Source: Diadophis punctatus similis (Eukaryota > Chordata > Lepidosauria > Squamata > Dipsadidae). From it: DNA of 64,000 bases. The stretch covers positions 1,301,501 through 1,365,500 of the forward strand of contig JALIGW010000029.1 of the NCBI GenBank assembly GCA_023053685.1, given 5' to 3'. Shown in pieces: positions 44,356 to 55,854 of the stretch. Each line of letters begins with the position of its first letter. The stretch's first letter is position 1. Under the pieces are notes generated by a model. That model was not told where the DNA came from. It saw nothing but the letters and a program-made list of their open reading frames with translations, and ran no database searches. A program made the position numbers and the translations under genes.

Positions 44356-46808
44356 TATATGTTATTGTCTCGTTGACAAGATTATTATGGGAACACATAT
44401 CCATACAGACAGAAAAGTTTGATCTGGCATCACTTACATCTTAATAATACTTTTCTGACTTCCCAAAGGAGAGATTCTTGCTTTTTTCTTGTCATCAGCA
44501 ATAAGAAGGCTAAAAGAACAGACTTGGAGATTTGTGCGAGCTGTGTGTTACGAAAGTGAGTCTTTGGGTGGTGGGGTTAGGAGGTTTGAAGAAAATTTAG
44601 TTCAGTCTACATTTTAATTCAAGCTGTGAATAGCCATGGGATCATTATGTCACATGAGTATTGTAATCGGTTGACACGTGCATTTATGAGTCACACAATT
44701 ATAATTTTGGATACATATTCACATCTGATCAACTCCAAGACTTTCCCATACAATTTAGCCCAATGTTCCCTCCGTTTTATGCCCTCCAGAAGTGCCATCT
44801 CTGAAAGTGCCAATTTTGCTTATGTTAATCTGATTCTTCAGCTTTTTGTGGCCTATAGTAAGCTGTAAGTTTGCTCATGTGAAATTCTTGCTGACTGCAA
44901 AAATGATTAGGCCTTATAAAATTGCTTAACTGTTTAGCCATAAATTAGTTTATTCACGTAAGATACTAATGCTGTAATTCCTTAACTTTCTTGAGAGTGA
45001 AACCCACTACTATATACACATTGCACATTAGTTCAGTCTCAGTTCAACTAGGATTGCACTGTGACATTACTTCTAATCTTAAATACAAATTGCATTTTAC
45101 AAGGAGAATACAAGCAAAAAAAAGTGCCTAAAGAAACTTTCAGTGTGTATTTTGCCCTATAGATAATGAACAAAAGAAAATTAAGAGAAAGACAAAAGTC
45201 AAGTATGGTAGGTCATGAAGGAAGGAATGTCAGCAGTATATGTTTATTTTACCTAGGAATGTGGGAATAGTGAAGAAAGAAAACATTCTAAAACAGCCTT
45301 TTTCAACTGGGTTTCTAAAAGAGGTTGTTAGGGTTCCCGGAGAGATTGAGATTGGGAAAAAAAAAGAAACCTAATTTGTTGAACTTTGCACACTGGCGGT
45401 GTAAACATTGCAAAATGTGGGTTGTATAGATTAGAAATGAATTGTATTGTGAAGTTTTCATTATTAGGGGTTCCCTGAGACTGAAAATTATTTCTGGAGT
45501 TCCCGTAGGGCAAAATAAAAAGTTAAGAAAGATTCTTCCAAAGAAATCAGAAAAGAACTTCAGGATCCTATTTAGTGTACATGTTAGCTGCCTACTTTCA
45601 TTTGTTCCAGTGACTGTTTGTAACAAGGACTATAGAATTGCACAACCCCAACATATATTGAAGTCTGGCTTCAGTTGTTGGCCTGTCTTATACTACAAGG
45701 CTTTGGCTGAGCCAAGAGCAAATGCCTTGCTTGTGCTCTTCTTGTATTATTTTTGTTTCCAAAACGATATATTAAATAAATTCCTTTGTAGTTCTTCCGC
45801 CACTTGGATACAAGTCTTACATCGGTAATCTGGTGCTGAGATACGGTTATTCACAGTGCTTTGTGTATGCATTTTCTGGGAGGTTGTAGCTCAAACAGAT
45901 AGTTGGGGATGGGTGAAGTGGTTGTCTGCTACTTTGCTAGAAGACTAAATCTTATATAACCTGCAGGAGATTGCTGGCTACTTGGAACTGTTGGATCAGA
46001 AATCCAATATCACAGCTGGTGAACATAGGCCTTTCCCCCCTTTCTATCATTGCCATGATCAGAGGGGGCAACACGCCTTTTCGGGACATACCACGTTGCC
46101 ACAGCGTGAAAATGTACTTTCAGCCAAGTTTCGCTATAAAGCTCTGACATATATTTCAAACTGGCTTCATGCAGCTTTGGTGTTTTCTTCACCCTGATGG
46201 GGTTTGCTCCACTTTCACAGTTTCTCATTCAAAATCAAAAGTTGGCGTTCGGTAGCATCCTCACTTTAAATTTGCATGATTTCCATAAAAATCTAGATGC
46301 AGATTAATGTAACCCTCATTGAATATTCACATGCAGTTTGTAAATGTGGGTCCATGTGGCTTATCTGAAAAAAGGGAAGCGGCAGAACGCGGTGAGGGAG
46401 GAGGCGGGAATCCTACCGCTGAATGTGAATCATCCATGGTGCCAGGCATAGTGTGGGACCAATTATCATTAGTGCCAACATTATTACCATACGAATTGCA
46501 CTGAAGATTTTTTTCCCCTGCTATACTGAGGAGTTAAAGCTTGTGGTTGCCACATTGTTCCCAGTGCTGCGTGCTCCAATAACCCATCTGTGCGCTTTAC
46601 TGCACACTTTGGTGGAAAATTATCCAGCTGCTGCATATCCTTTGCCTGTGCCTCCCTTGGGAGATGGTTGTTATCAGCGTGCAGCTGGGGAGAGGTCATA
46701 GCAACAGCAGCAGGAGGGAGATGGCAGCAACTCTACTTCTGTTATAGTAGAACAGGAAGCAAGATAGCCCCCCCCCCCACACCACCACCAAAGGCCCACC
46801 AAAAATGT
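44356..46808. other. Unassigned DNA
   Basis: No confident element. A region near 45300-45510 (gggtttctaaaagaggttgt, aggggttccctgagactg) may be a decayed hAT. Short frames have no domain match. Confidence 0.35.
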
Positions 46809-46812
46809 ATTA

Positions 46813-47282
46813 CCGTATTTTTCGGAGTATAAGACGCACCTTAGTTTTTGGGGAGGAAAATAGGGGAAAACAATCTGCCTACCAGGTATTCATCTGGCTA
46901 GCATCCTTAGTCTGGTCAGCTTCAGCACATTATTTTATCCCCTGGTTAGGAGTTAAAAAAACCTTCTTCTGAGAGAGTAACAATGAAAGAACCTGCAAGC
47001 CAGTAAGAGCTGGGAAGATAGTTAGCACCTGGTTAGAGCTAGAAAAAAACTTATTCGGGGCAAGTAGAGCAATGAAAAAAAATTCTGCAAAGACTTAGGG
47101 CTGGAAAAACATTCTTTGGAGAGAGTAACAATGAAAAAGCCTGCAAGGTAAGAGCTGGGAAGATCTGTTAGCACCTAGTTAGGGCTGGAAAAAAAAAGCT
47201 ACATTCGAAGTATAAGACGCACCCAAATTTTCAGCCACTTTTAGGGAGGAAAAAGGTGCGTCTTATACTCCGAAAAATACGG
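46813..47282. mobile_element. TA-flanked MITE, family H
   Basis: Perfect terminal inverted repeats of about 27 bp, starting CCGTATTTTTCGGAGTATAA and ending with the inverse, with TA on each side (46811-46812, 47283-47284). The interior has an imperfect direct repeat (about 46970-47060 and 47110-47195: gagagtaacaatgaaa, gtaagagctgggaagat, gttagcacct). A Tc1/mariner-type origin is inferred from TA. No transposase. Confidence 0.88.
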
Positions 47283-47462
47283 TAATGCCCAGCGTTGCAA
47301 CAGATAGAGGAGCTTCCATGCTGGCTATTTTCTCTCTGTTTTCTAGAAATGTCATTCTTCACTTTTTATACAACGTCCAGTTGATGTGATATTCGGGCCC
47401 TTTGCATTCCAGTTTTTTCTATATGTTATCCATCTTGAGTTGTTTTTTTCCAGACCTCCTTT

Positions 47463-47563
47463 CTGGTGGTAATAGAAGAAGAAATTTGACTAGGACAAAC
47501 AGCCAATATTGAATCCTTTCAAGCCTTCTCCTCTGCCTTTAATTAGACATTTTCAATTTTTTT
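47463..47563. repeat. Left copy of a ~101-bp direct duplication
   Basis: From ctggtggtaatagaagaag to gacattttcaattttttt. It matches 50062-50162 with two visible substitutions. It directly abuts the poly(A) end of the L1-type element. Confidence 0.92.
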
Positions 47564-50061
47564 TATTCAAAAAGTTTTATTAGTACAAAATTACATAAAT
47601 AATAGCTAAATATTGAATATAAAGTACAAACATTTTTTTATTTTTTCTCCCCCCTAACCCACCCCCTTCCCTCCCCCCCTCCCCCCCCGGACTTCCCAGA
47701 AAGAATACAGGGCATAATATCAATTAAATAAATTTAAATTAAGTTAATAAAAAAGAACATTATTTTTTTAAAAGCTTCAACTTCAAATTATACACTAATA
47801 ATATATCGTCTATGTATACAATAATAAAGATACAAAAAAAAGAAGAAAAAAAAAAGAAAAATCTCTTTAACAATACAAGAAAAGCATAACTAAAATAAAA
47901 TAGAGGAAAAAAAGAGGAAAAAAAATAAACAAACAAACTTCCGTCCTCCTCCCTTCAATCCTCTACCTTGTACAAGGTAAATATATAAATAATAGCTAAA
48001 TATAAAGTACAAAAATCTTAAACTAATATTATTAACATTAAAAATAACCTCAAAGTTAAATAAAACTTAACTAAATATTACATAGATAATCATTAAATAT
48101 TAAATTTCATCATAATATTAATAACAATATTATTATACATTAACTTATTGACTTCAAAAAACAAAAAATCTTAAAAATCTTAAAAAAAGAAAAACAAATC
48201 TTCAATATATATATATATGTATATAATAAAGAAAAGGGGGAAGAGAAAAGGAAAAATACAATCATATTAATCTCTATCCATCCAATATATTTCAACACCA
48301 CATCTTTTTGTATCTTGATAGCTGCATCTTTTAGTAGCTCAATGATTTTGAATTTATCAACTCGTCTCCCATCTGGTCCCGATCCTCCATCTCCTTTTCC
48401 CCGAATATTTGGCTCTGGCATTCATTTTGGTTTTTTAAATCTATTTCCTTTTGATCCAACAGGGATGGCTTCCCCTCCTCCTCCTCTTTTACTTTCATAC
48501 ATCCTTCCTCTGGAATTTTGGATATATCAGCCTTTAAAACATTGACATAAAATTCAGTAGCTTTCTTTATCGTATTAAGCCGGTATCTTTTTCCAGAAAA
48601 TTTCACCGCTACTCCTACTGGCGCTTCCCATTTATATTGTAAATTTAATCTTTTGAGTTCATCAATCAGAAAGGTGTAACTTTTTCTGGCTTTGAGCATT
48701 TTAGAGGGGATTTCTTTCCAAATCTTTAATTCCTGACCATTCACCTTGAGATTATTGTTGAACGTTGCCTGTATAATTCTATTCCGTAAAGCTCTTGTAG
48801 TAAAATATATAACAATGTCCCTTGGTAAATGTTTTTGTTTAGCAAACCACGAATTGATTCTGTATATCTTGTCAATTTGTGTAGCCAGTTCCACTTTAGA
48901 GATTCCAGACACCTGGTCCAAGGCATCAACCATCCTTCCTTTTAAATCTTCATATAATCCCTCCTTCAATCCTCTGACCCTTATAGCAACTTCCATTGAT
49001 CTGAACTGTGTCATCAACACCTCTGTTTCAAAATTTGCAATGTCATTTTGAATTTTATCTATATATTCCACCGAGGTTGCCAAAGCTTGTTTATTTGTTT
49101 CAATACGTTCTGCCAGAACTTCAATATTTGTTGCTAATCCTTTGCAAACCTCTAACACGTCCGACCTAAGTTGTTGATTCATATTTTTCAAAGCAGCCTG
49201 CATTTTCTTGTCTATCTCATTAATTTTCTGGTTAAATTCCAAAGTCAGTTCATGTTTCATAATCTTTAAATTATTTAATAAATTTTCAGGTGTCATAGGC
49301 TGTGGAGGTGTTGACTCAGTATTAAGTTGCATTTTAGAAATATAACCAGAGGGATAGTCATTTCTTTTACTCACAACAGTCTTTCCAGATTTTGAAGCCA
49401 TTGTGGTGTTTCAAAAGAGTACAAAGAAAAAAAAAAGGCCAAATCCCTAAAGTTCTTTCCAATTTCAAAACCAGGTAGTCTTTTATTGTTAAAAATCTAT
49501 CAGTTATAATTTTAATCCAGGGTTAGGAGACAGAGAGAGAAAAGCCAGTTTTCCAAGTCAAAAGTTTTCATAAGAAAAAAAAAAGGCTCTGGGAAAACGA
49601 AAGTCACTTTCACTTCTTCAATCGCCAATCGCCATATTGTTACTTTGTTTCCTTACCGAAGTGAAAGCTAACAAAGAAGTTGAAGAAAAAAGAAAAAAGA
49701 GGTTTCAGTACTTGCCCATCTCACGCCTGTTTCTCTCTGTCTGCTTCTATAAATCAAAAAATAATTGTAAATCCCATTCTGGAAGCAGCGGCGGTCACGA
49801 CATCTAGCTCCGCAAAAGCGGAGGTTTCCTGATTCCCGGAGCAGGAGACAGGCTGCATGGGGAGCCCTCCCTTCGCGCCCCTAGATGGCTCCTAGGGCAC
49901 TGGGGGGGCTCTACCCCACCTGTCAAGCTCTCATCTCTCCCCTTTGCCCGGGGAAGAGATTTCAAAGCCGCCAGACAGCTGTTCTGGCGGCTTTTTACAG
50001 GAATCGGAAAGGCGCCCAACGAAGGGGCGTCCGCGATGGCGCGATCCAAACCGGAATTCCC
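47564..50061 (-). mobile_element. ORF1-only L1-type element (half-L1)
   Basis: On the minus strand: a GC-rich 5' region (50061 to about 49780), the rest of the 5' UTR, an intact ORF1 (49401-48331), about 770 bp of AT-rich 3' region without any reverse transcriptase motif, and a short terminal A run. Both sides carry the ~101-bp duplication. It resembles mammalian HAL1 elements, which keep ORF1 and lack ORF2. Mobilisation would need ORF2 protein from another L1. A perfect 12-bp stem with a 7-nt loop lies at 49964-49994 in the 5' UTR. Confidence 0.8.
48331..49401 (-). CDS. L1 ORF1p-like RNA-binding protein (intact)
   Basis: A 356-residue frame without stops. Residues about 45-135 are hydrophilic and heptad-rich, a likely trimerising coiled coil. 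Residues about 136-232 form an RRM-like domain (AIRVRGLKEG near 139-148, PRDIVIYF at 193-200). Residues about 233-290 match the ORF1p C-terminal domain, and an acidic, low-complexity tail follows. L1 ORF1p coats L1 RNA as a trimer and acts as a nucleic-acid chaperone. The length is like vertebrate L1 ORF1p. The first ATG is used, preceded by a long leader. No ORF2 follows. The intact frame suggests recent insertion or constraint. Confidence 0.85.
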   Translation of the reverse strand: MASKSGKTVVSKRNDYPSGYISKMQLNTESTPPQPMTPENLLNNLKIMKHELTLEFNQKINEIDKKMQAALKNMNQQLRSDVLEVCKGLATNIEVLAERIETNKQALATSVEYIDKIQNDIANFETEVLMTQFRSMEVAIRVRGLKEGLYEDLKGRMVDALDQVSGISKVELATQIDKIYRINSWFAKQKHLPRDIVIYFTTRALRNRIIQATFNNNLKVNGQELKIWKEIPSKMLKARKSYTFLIDELKRLNLQYKWEAPVGVAVKFSGKRYRLNTIKKATEFYVNVLKADISKIPEEGCMKVKEEEEGKPSLLDQKEIDLKNQNECQSQIFGEKEMEDRDQMGDELINSKSLSY

Positions 50062-50162
50062 CTGATGGTAATAGAAGAAGAAATTTGACTAAGACAAACA
50101 GCCAATATTGAATCCTTTCAAGCCTTCTCCTCTGCCTTTAATTAGACATTTTCAATTTTTTT
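50062..50162. repeat. Right copy of the ~101-bp direct duplication
   Basis: Matches 47463-47563 from ctgatggtaatagaagaag to cattttcaattttttt, with G/A differences near the start and in gactaRgaca. It directly abuts the 5' end of the L1-type element. Confidence 0.92.
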
Positions 50163-50580
50163 AGCTCTCTAGTCCAGCTGCTTCCTATTGAGTAGGAATG
50201 AAAAATTAAAATCGGGCTTTACCGTGAGAAAGGATGCTGCTAGGAGGTAGTCTTGTATTTCCAGATTGTTTAGGACAGCTCCTAAACTTCTTGAACAGAA
50301 TGCTGTAGTTAAGAATTGTAAAGGCAAAAGGTTGAGAAAGGCTGACATACAGGTCTGGTTCATGCATCCCACTAAACTAACCTAATGTGGTTAGTTTGGT
50401 TTTCATTCATCATGTAGCATGAACCTAGGCAGTCGGTTTCAATAAATTATGGTAAACTATGCTATAATGTAATACTGTATGTTAACCCAGTCTCACATTT
50501 TTTGTATTTTTGTTTCCAGCTTAAGTAGATTACCTGATACCTTCTAGTTGTTTTGTATTGCAACTTCTATATATAAACCT
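50163..50580. other. Unassigned spacer
   Basis: No recognisable feature. Confidence 0.35.
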
Positions 50581-50591
50581 CAGTAAGCATG

Positions 50592-50800
50592 TCTTTGGAG
50601 ATTCTCAGTCATCCAGGTCATGGTTGTCCCAAAGGTGCTTTTTCAAGAGGCAACTGGACTTTCTGATTTTTCTTTGAAGACGTTTCACTTCTCATCCAAG
50701 AAGTTTCTCTGAAGAAGCTTCTTGGATGAGAAGCGAAAGGTCTTCAAAGAAAAACCAGAAAGTCCAGTTGCCTCTTGAAAAAAACACATTTGGGACACTT
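50592..50800. mobile_element. Palindromic repeat, family J, with 10-bp target duplication
   Basis: Same family as 25784-26008 (ggagattctcagtcatccag; gaagaagcttcttggatgag; the inverse arm agaaagtccagttgcctctt). Flanked by agtaagcatg at 50582-50591 and 50801-50810. No coding capacity. Confidence 0.8.
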
Positions 50801-50810
50801 AGTAAGCATG

Positions 50811-51535
50811 GTTAACAGTTGAGAATTCTAAGGATTTCTGTTGTGTATTACTAATGGAAAACATCTGTTTGCCTATTCTGTTCCTGGGTGTTTTCCTTTT
50901 GAGAGAAGAAGCTTCGTGGAATTAGGGGTCAGAGATTCCTAAGAAAGATACAAGCTTGTGTATGCCATTCTTTCTAATATTGTACTTGAATGCCATTCTT
51001 TCTAATATTGTAGGCTTCCTAGTTGGCCATCTTAGTTTTGAGTAAATCTCATTAAATTCTTTCCCAGATATTCCTCAACTTTCCTTGTAGAGTTACTAAA
51101 GTACATGGAACATTGTACATTTTAGTATTCTGTAGTTTTTCTTTCCATTTGTGTACATGAGATAAAAAAAGCTTAAAAAACTGAATGTCAGACATAAATG
51201 TATAATTGGAGCACATTGGAGAAAGACTGGAATTATTCAAAGCTGAAGACACATTTCAGCCCTAGACCTGACAGGCAACCAGGCCTTAAGTATCATACAT
51301 TCTGCTTCAAAAGGTAATGTTTTCTGCCATATCTGCCTCAAACAGGACATTACTACTTTTTGTACCCTTTGTCATGTGATATAAATCTTCTCATATCTTA
51401 ATACACACTAGCTATTTTCTAATCATTACAGCCACCCAGGGGCCATCAACATGACACATCTGCTCACAAAAGTATCTCTTACTTTCCACTTCTTTCCATT
51501 ATATCCAGCCAACAAAATCCAATACACAATGAAGA
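50811..51535. other. Unassigned DNA
   Basis: A small imperfect duplication lies near 50965-51015 (tgccattctttctaatattgta twice). No other feature. Confidence 0.4.
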
Positions 51536-51543
51536 CCATAGAC

Positions 51544-51967
51544 CAGTGATGGCGAACCTTTTTTTCCTTGGGTGCCAAAATAGAGCGTGTGCGCGCTATT
51601 GCATGCGCGTGCGTGCCCACACCCATAATTCAAAGCTCCTCACTTGTCCCACCCCCCTGCACATACGTGCACGACCCCCCCACTCCCCCATTTCCCGACT
51701 TCCAGTGGGCCTGGTAGGCCCGTTTTTCACCCTCCCCAGGTTCCAGAGGCTTTCTTGGAGCTTGGGGAGGGCGAAAACGCTCCCCCCGCCACCCTGGAGG
51801 CCCTCTGGAGGCCAAAATCGCCCTCCCAGAGCCTCCGTGCGAGCCAAAAATCAGTTGGCGGGCACACACATGTGCACTGGAGCTGAGCTAGGGCAACGGC
51901 TTGCGTGCCGGCAGATATGGCTTCACGTGCCATCTTTGGCACCCGTGCCATAGGTTCGCCATCACTG
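51544..51967 (-). mobile_element. hAT MITE, family B
   Basis: Ends CAGTGATGGCGAACCT and AGGTTCGCCATCACTG, with a perfect 8-bp duplication ccatagac (51536-51543, 51968-51975). Inverse to the copy at 10155. The overlapping frames inside are not genes. Confidence 0.95.
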
Positions 51968-51975
51968 CCATAGAC

Positions 51976-53261
51976 TGTACATCATATACTCATCATGGTT
52001 TACTCTCCATCTATTTTCTTATTGTAGGTTCAAGCCCATCTTTGACCAGCTGAATATCACCTGAGCTAGCCATTTCTATCCAGAATTGCACCTAATGTTA
52101 GTAGGGACTACTAACCCCTTTAGAGTAGTGTAGTAGATTAGATAAGCTCCATAAGAACATCTCTCCCAACATTGCAAGGTCCCACAGTGTGGCTTGCCTA
52201 GCTCTGGGCCCCCCATTAATCACAATTATTCCTTCTCTGAGTACCTGACTAATAGCATAGTCCACTGTTCTATGTGTGCTCCTATTAATATCTGCAACAT
52301 TCATCCAAATTCCTCCAGAGATCATCATGATATCTAGGGTGATAACTACCTCCAACTCTGACTTGTTCTTACTGCTTTGGAGAATATTTATAAATATAAT
52401 CCACCAGCAGGAGGTCTGTTGCAGAATCTTCCCAGTCTAATCCTAAAGAGGCAGTCACCATTTGTGAGATAATGCTATCTCACCCAAATCTAAGTCTTGT
52501 CTTCATCATGAAAACTGGCTGCTTTTCTATAAAAGAAGTGTAGATTTGATAGATGTGAGACAGGCTTTCTTATTATGGTGTGCTTAATTGCTCAAGAAAT
52601 TGCAAATTCTTCCCTCACTCACGTTTGGAAAGTGTTTTGACTGGGCCCAAATCTACTTATCCTATGTAGAGTCTTCCTAAATCTATGAAATGGGTGTGCT
52701 CACGTCAAAATAAAAATAAATATTTAAATAATTTTATTCTCTTTCTAGGAAAGAAAATGGAGAGGACTATTACTTTAAAAAAAAACTGCTTAAATGCCAC
52801 TCAGACAACCTTTACAAGTGCCAGTCACTGTGCATTAATTTAGAGAGTACGAAAGCATACCTTTAACAGGTTTTTTCCGAGCACTGCAACATTTTCAGAT
52901 TACTACATTTTATTTATAATCATTTTTGGCTGCTATGATGATGTCATTCTCTGTGCCAAAGTGAATTAACACTATAGAACAAGGTATTACTGTAAACATA
53001 AATCACATTATCTTCTAGATTTCTTGGAATAGTCAAGCAAGCTGCTTGGATCATGGAGAACATTGCTCCAGTTAGCAGAATAACTGGCAACTGACACTTG
53101 GTCCATAAACATTTATTAGTCGGAACAATTTAAGGATTCCTCATGTTTCTGGGCAAATCAACAAGTAGCTAATTCTGCAACAGGAACTGGTGCTGGGCAC
53201 TGACCAATAATTGCCCATGTCATTGTTTTGAAGCCAGCTTTACATCTCCACCCCGTGTCAA
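51976..53261. other. Unassigned DNA
   Basis: No recognisable gene or repeat boundary. Confidence 0.4.
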
Positions 53262-53274
53262 TTTAGTGAGGCGG

Positions 53275-54255
53275 TCGATGTGTTGTGTTGGACGACATGA
53301 GGATCGGGATGGGAGTCACTAGGCTAAAGCTCAACCCGGACAAGACTGAGTGGCTATGGATACTGCCTCCCAAGGATGATGTCAACTGTCTGTCCTTGGT
53401 TCCGGGGGGAGAAAAATTAATCCCCTCGGAACGGGTTCGCAATTTGGGTGTCCTCCTGGATCCACAGCTTAGATTGGATCAACATCTATCAGCTGTGGCC
53501 AGGGGGACCTTTGCACAAGTTCATCTTGTGCACCAATTGCGACCCTACTTGGATCAGGAAGCACTTCTTAGAGTCACTCATGCCCTTGTCACCTCACGGC
53601 TTGATTACTGTAACACGCTCTACATGGGGCTACCCTTGAAGAGTATTCGGAGACTTCAGCTGGTCCAAAATGCAGCAGACTTCAGCTGGTCCAAAATACA
53701 CACTACTCCCATCTTACGCGAGCTGCATTGGTTACCCATTGGTCTCTGGGTACAATTCAAGGTGTTGGTGATTACCTTTAAAGCCCTATATGGTGCAGGG
53801 CCAGAGTATCTTCGGGACCGTCTCCTACAATATACCTTCCTGCGACCTGTTAGATCTCACAGGGTTGGCCTGCTACGGGTTCCGTCGGCTAGACAATGTT
53901 GGCTGGCGGGCTCTTGGGTGAGGGCCTTCTCTGTGGCGGGCCTTACTTTGTGGAATCAGCTACCCCCCGAGATCCGGACTATCCCCACCCTATTGGCCTT
54001 CAGAAAAGCTGTGAAAACCTGGCTTTTTCGGCAAGCCTGGGCCTAATAGTTGATAGATGTAGGCCCATGAGTGTGTGAATGATTGAGTGCTTTTAATGTT
54101 CTTATTGTGTTTTTAGCTATGTTTTTTAAAATTGTTTTATATTATATTGTTTATATTGTTTATATTGTTGTTAGCCACTCAGAGTCCCTGCTGAGTTGAG
54201 CGGCATACAAATATTAATAATTAATTAATTAATTAATTAATTAATTAATAATACT
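53275..54255 (+). mobile_element. L2/CR1-type LINE 3' part with (TTAA)n tail
   Basis: The largest L2-type copy here. A 253-codon open frame (53285-54046) covers the end of the reverse transcriptase and the C-terminal region. The 3' UTR carries the degenerate hairpin gttagccactcagagtccct and ends in (AATT)n at 54213-54252. 5'-truncated. Confidence 0.88.
53285..54046 (+). pseudogene. L2/CR1-type ORF2 C-terminal fragment
   Basis: Blocks in order: KLNPDKTEWL (residues about 15-24), VRNLGVLLDPQLRLDQHLS, ALVTSRLDYCNTLYMGLP, TPILRELHWLPIGL and LWNQLPPEIRTIPTLLAFRK. These follow the polymerase core in CR1/L2 reverse transcriptases. The endonuclease and polymerase catalytic residues are missing. A 25-bp-scale tandem duplication (gcagacttcagctggtccaa, about 53655-53700) replaces the usual QNAAARL segment. 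The ATG is fortuitous because the copy is truncated. The open frame suggests moderate age. Confidence 0.82.
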
Positions 54256-55105
54256 GTATTGATTTACAAGCACTGGGTTGGCAATTACTGCTGAACAACA
54301 GTTGCATAGGCTGGAGGCAAGAAGCCCATGAGAACTATAATGTTAACCTCAACATAGATTTAAAGACATTTTAAAAGCGCACATTTCTGGGATTGCACAC
54401 AATCCCAGAAATAAACTGAGCAGTGCCCATATTTCTGCCATGGTTCTGCCTATTTCCATCCATCCATCCATCCATCCATCCATCTCATACCTACTGCAAG
54501 TCAATCACTCTCAAAGGATACAGAATTGAGAGCAGACAAGATAAAGGCATACAAAATTAAAATATGCATAGTAATTTCAATAAATGTTATTAGAATGTTA
54601 ACCTTACTATAAGGTTAACTAATGTTAATAAAATCAAATTAAATAAAAGTACTATCAGTTACCGTAAGACTCCGAATAAATTTAAAAAAGTTTCCCAAAG
54701 TCTAAAAACTGAAGGAGCCAGCCAACCTAGCTCTGTCACATGATATTAAGCAGAGGTTTGAGTCTCCACAAATTAAGTACTTTGCAGAAATGAGAAATGA
54801 CCAATAACCTCTCTTACAATGCATCAGTCAGATGGGTTGATTCTGGTTGGGGAGCTAGTTCTGCAGCTCCCTCAGAGCCAACCCATATTCTTAGTATAAT
54901 GAACAGAAAATGCCCTTGTTCTGCCCTTAGGTGTGGCTCTTTGTGTGGACATATTGCTTACCCCACTCCTCCTTCGGAGAAAAACTTAAATGTCTTTAAA
55001 TGTATGCAGATCAAGTTTCATCTGTAGCCTGGAACACTATTTTCTAATCTTCCAAGAAGACTACATATAGTTATCAGGAAGGGAACAAAGATACTAACAA
55101 TTATT
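54256..55105. other. Unassigned DNA with a small (CCAT)n array
   Basis: A (CCAT)n microsatellite lies at 54456-54484. No gene is recognised. Confidence 0.45.
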
Positions 55106-55108
55106 ATA

Positions 55109-55737
55109 CTGTGTTTCTCAGAAAATAAGACTGAGTCTTATTTTCTTTTAGACTTGAAAATAAGCACTTGGGCTTATTTTCGAGGCGGCCTTACTTTTTT
55201 CGAGGTGCAGCAGGCCAGACTCGGTGAGCTGGATGCCATGGACGCACCGTCGCCTCCGTTCTGAACCTTCAGTGTTCGGAATGAAGGCTTTTTGGCGAAC
55301 GGGAGGAAAATGGGGAGGGGGTTTTTCCTGCTTGCCATCCTTCCCTCAGTTTGTGCTGAGCTTGAGGAATGGATGACAGGCAGGAGAATCCCCCTCCCCG
55401 TTTTCCTCATGTTTGCCAAAAAGCCTCCCACGAGCCTCCCAAATAGAGGGAAAAAGCAAAGCCGCGGGCTGCGGAGCTGCGGGCTTCAGGGAAGCAGCCC
55501 AACAAGCAGAAGTGCTGCGTCCAGAAAGAAAAGGGCAAAAGTGGTATTTGCTCTGCCCCAAGGGGCCAGCGGGCTGTAGCTGCAGCCGGACAGTTGCTCC
55601 CCCCTGCGCTGCCACTTGTACTGGCCACGCCCATCCCCCTGGGCTTGTTTTCGGGGTAGGGATAATATTAGGCCCACCCCCAAAAAATTAGGGTTGGGCT
55701 TATTATTGGGGTGGGTCGTGTTTTCGGAGAAACACGG
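55109..55737. mobile_element. TA-flanked MITE, family G, with long GC-rich insert
   Basis: Ends CTGTGTTTCTCAGAAAATAA and GTGTTTTCGGAGAAACACGG, with TA on each side (55107-55108, 55738-55739). Unlike the 135-bp copies at 3770 and 60346 it is 629 bp, with an inverted-repeat core (ggctttttggcgaacggg ... catgtttgccaaaaagcct) and GC-rich DNA at 55430-55640. No transposase motif was found in its overlapping frames. Confidence 0.8.
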
Positions 55738-55797
55738 TAGGAAGGAGATTATTATGATTCAGGTAAGCTAATTTCTGACCATAGTGACATTTTCATA

Positions 55798-55850
55798 ATT
55801 TTCAAAGCCTTTATTGTCATTGTACATCATGTATACAACGAAATTGGTAA
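55798..55850 (-). mobile_element. Short LINE 3'-tail-like fragment
   Basis: On the minus strand it reads aatttcgttgtatacatgat and gtacaatgacaataaaggct, which I recall as a frequent vertebrate LINE 3' end with an AATAAA signal. Too short to classify. Confidence 0.4.
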
Positions 55851-55854
55851 GGAT

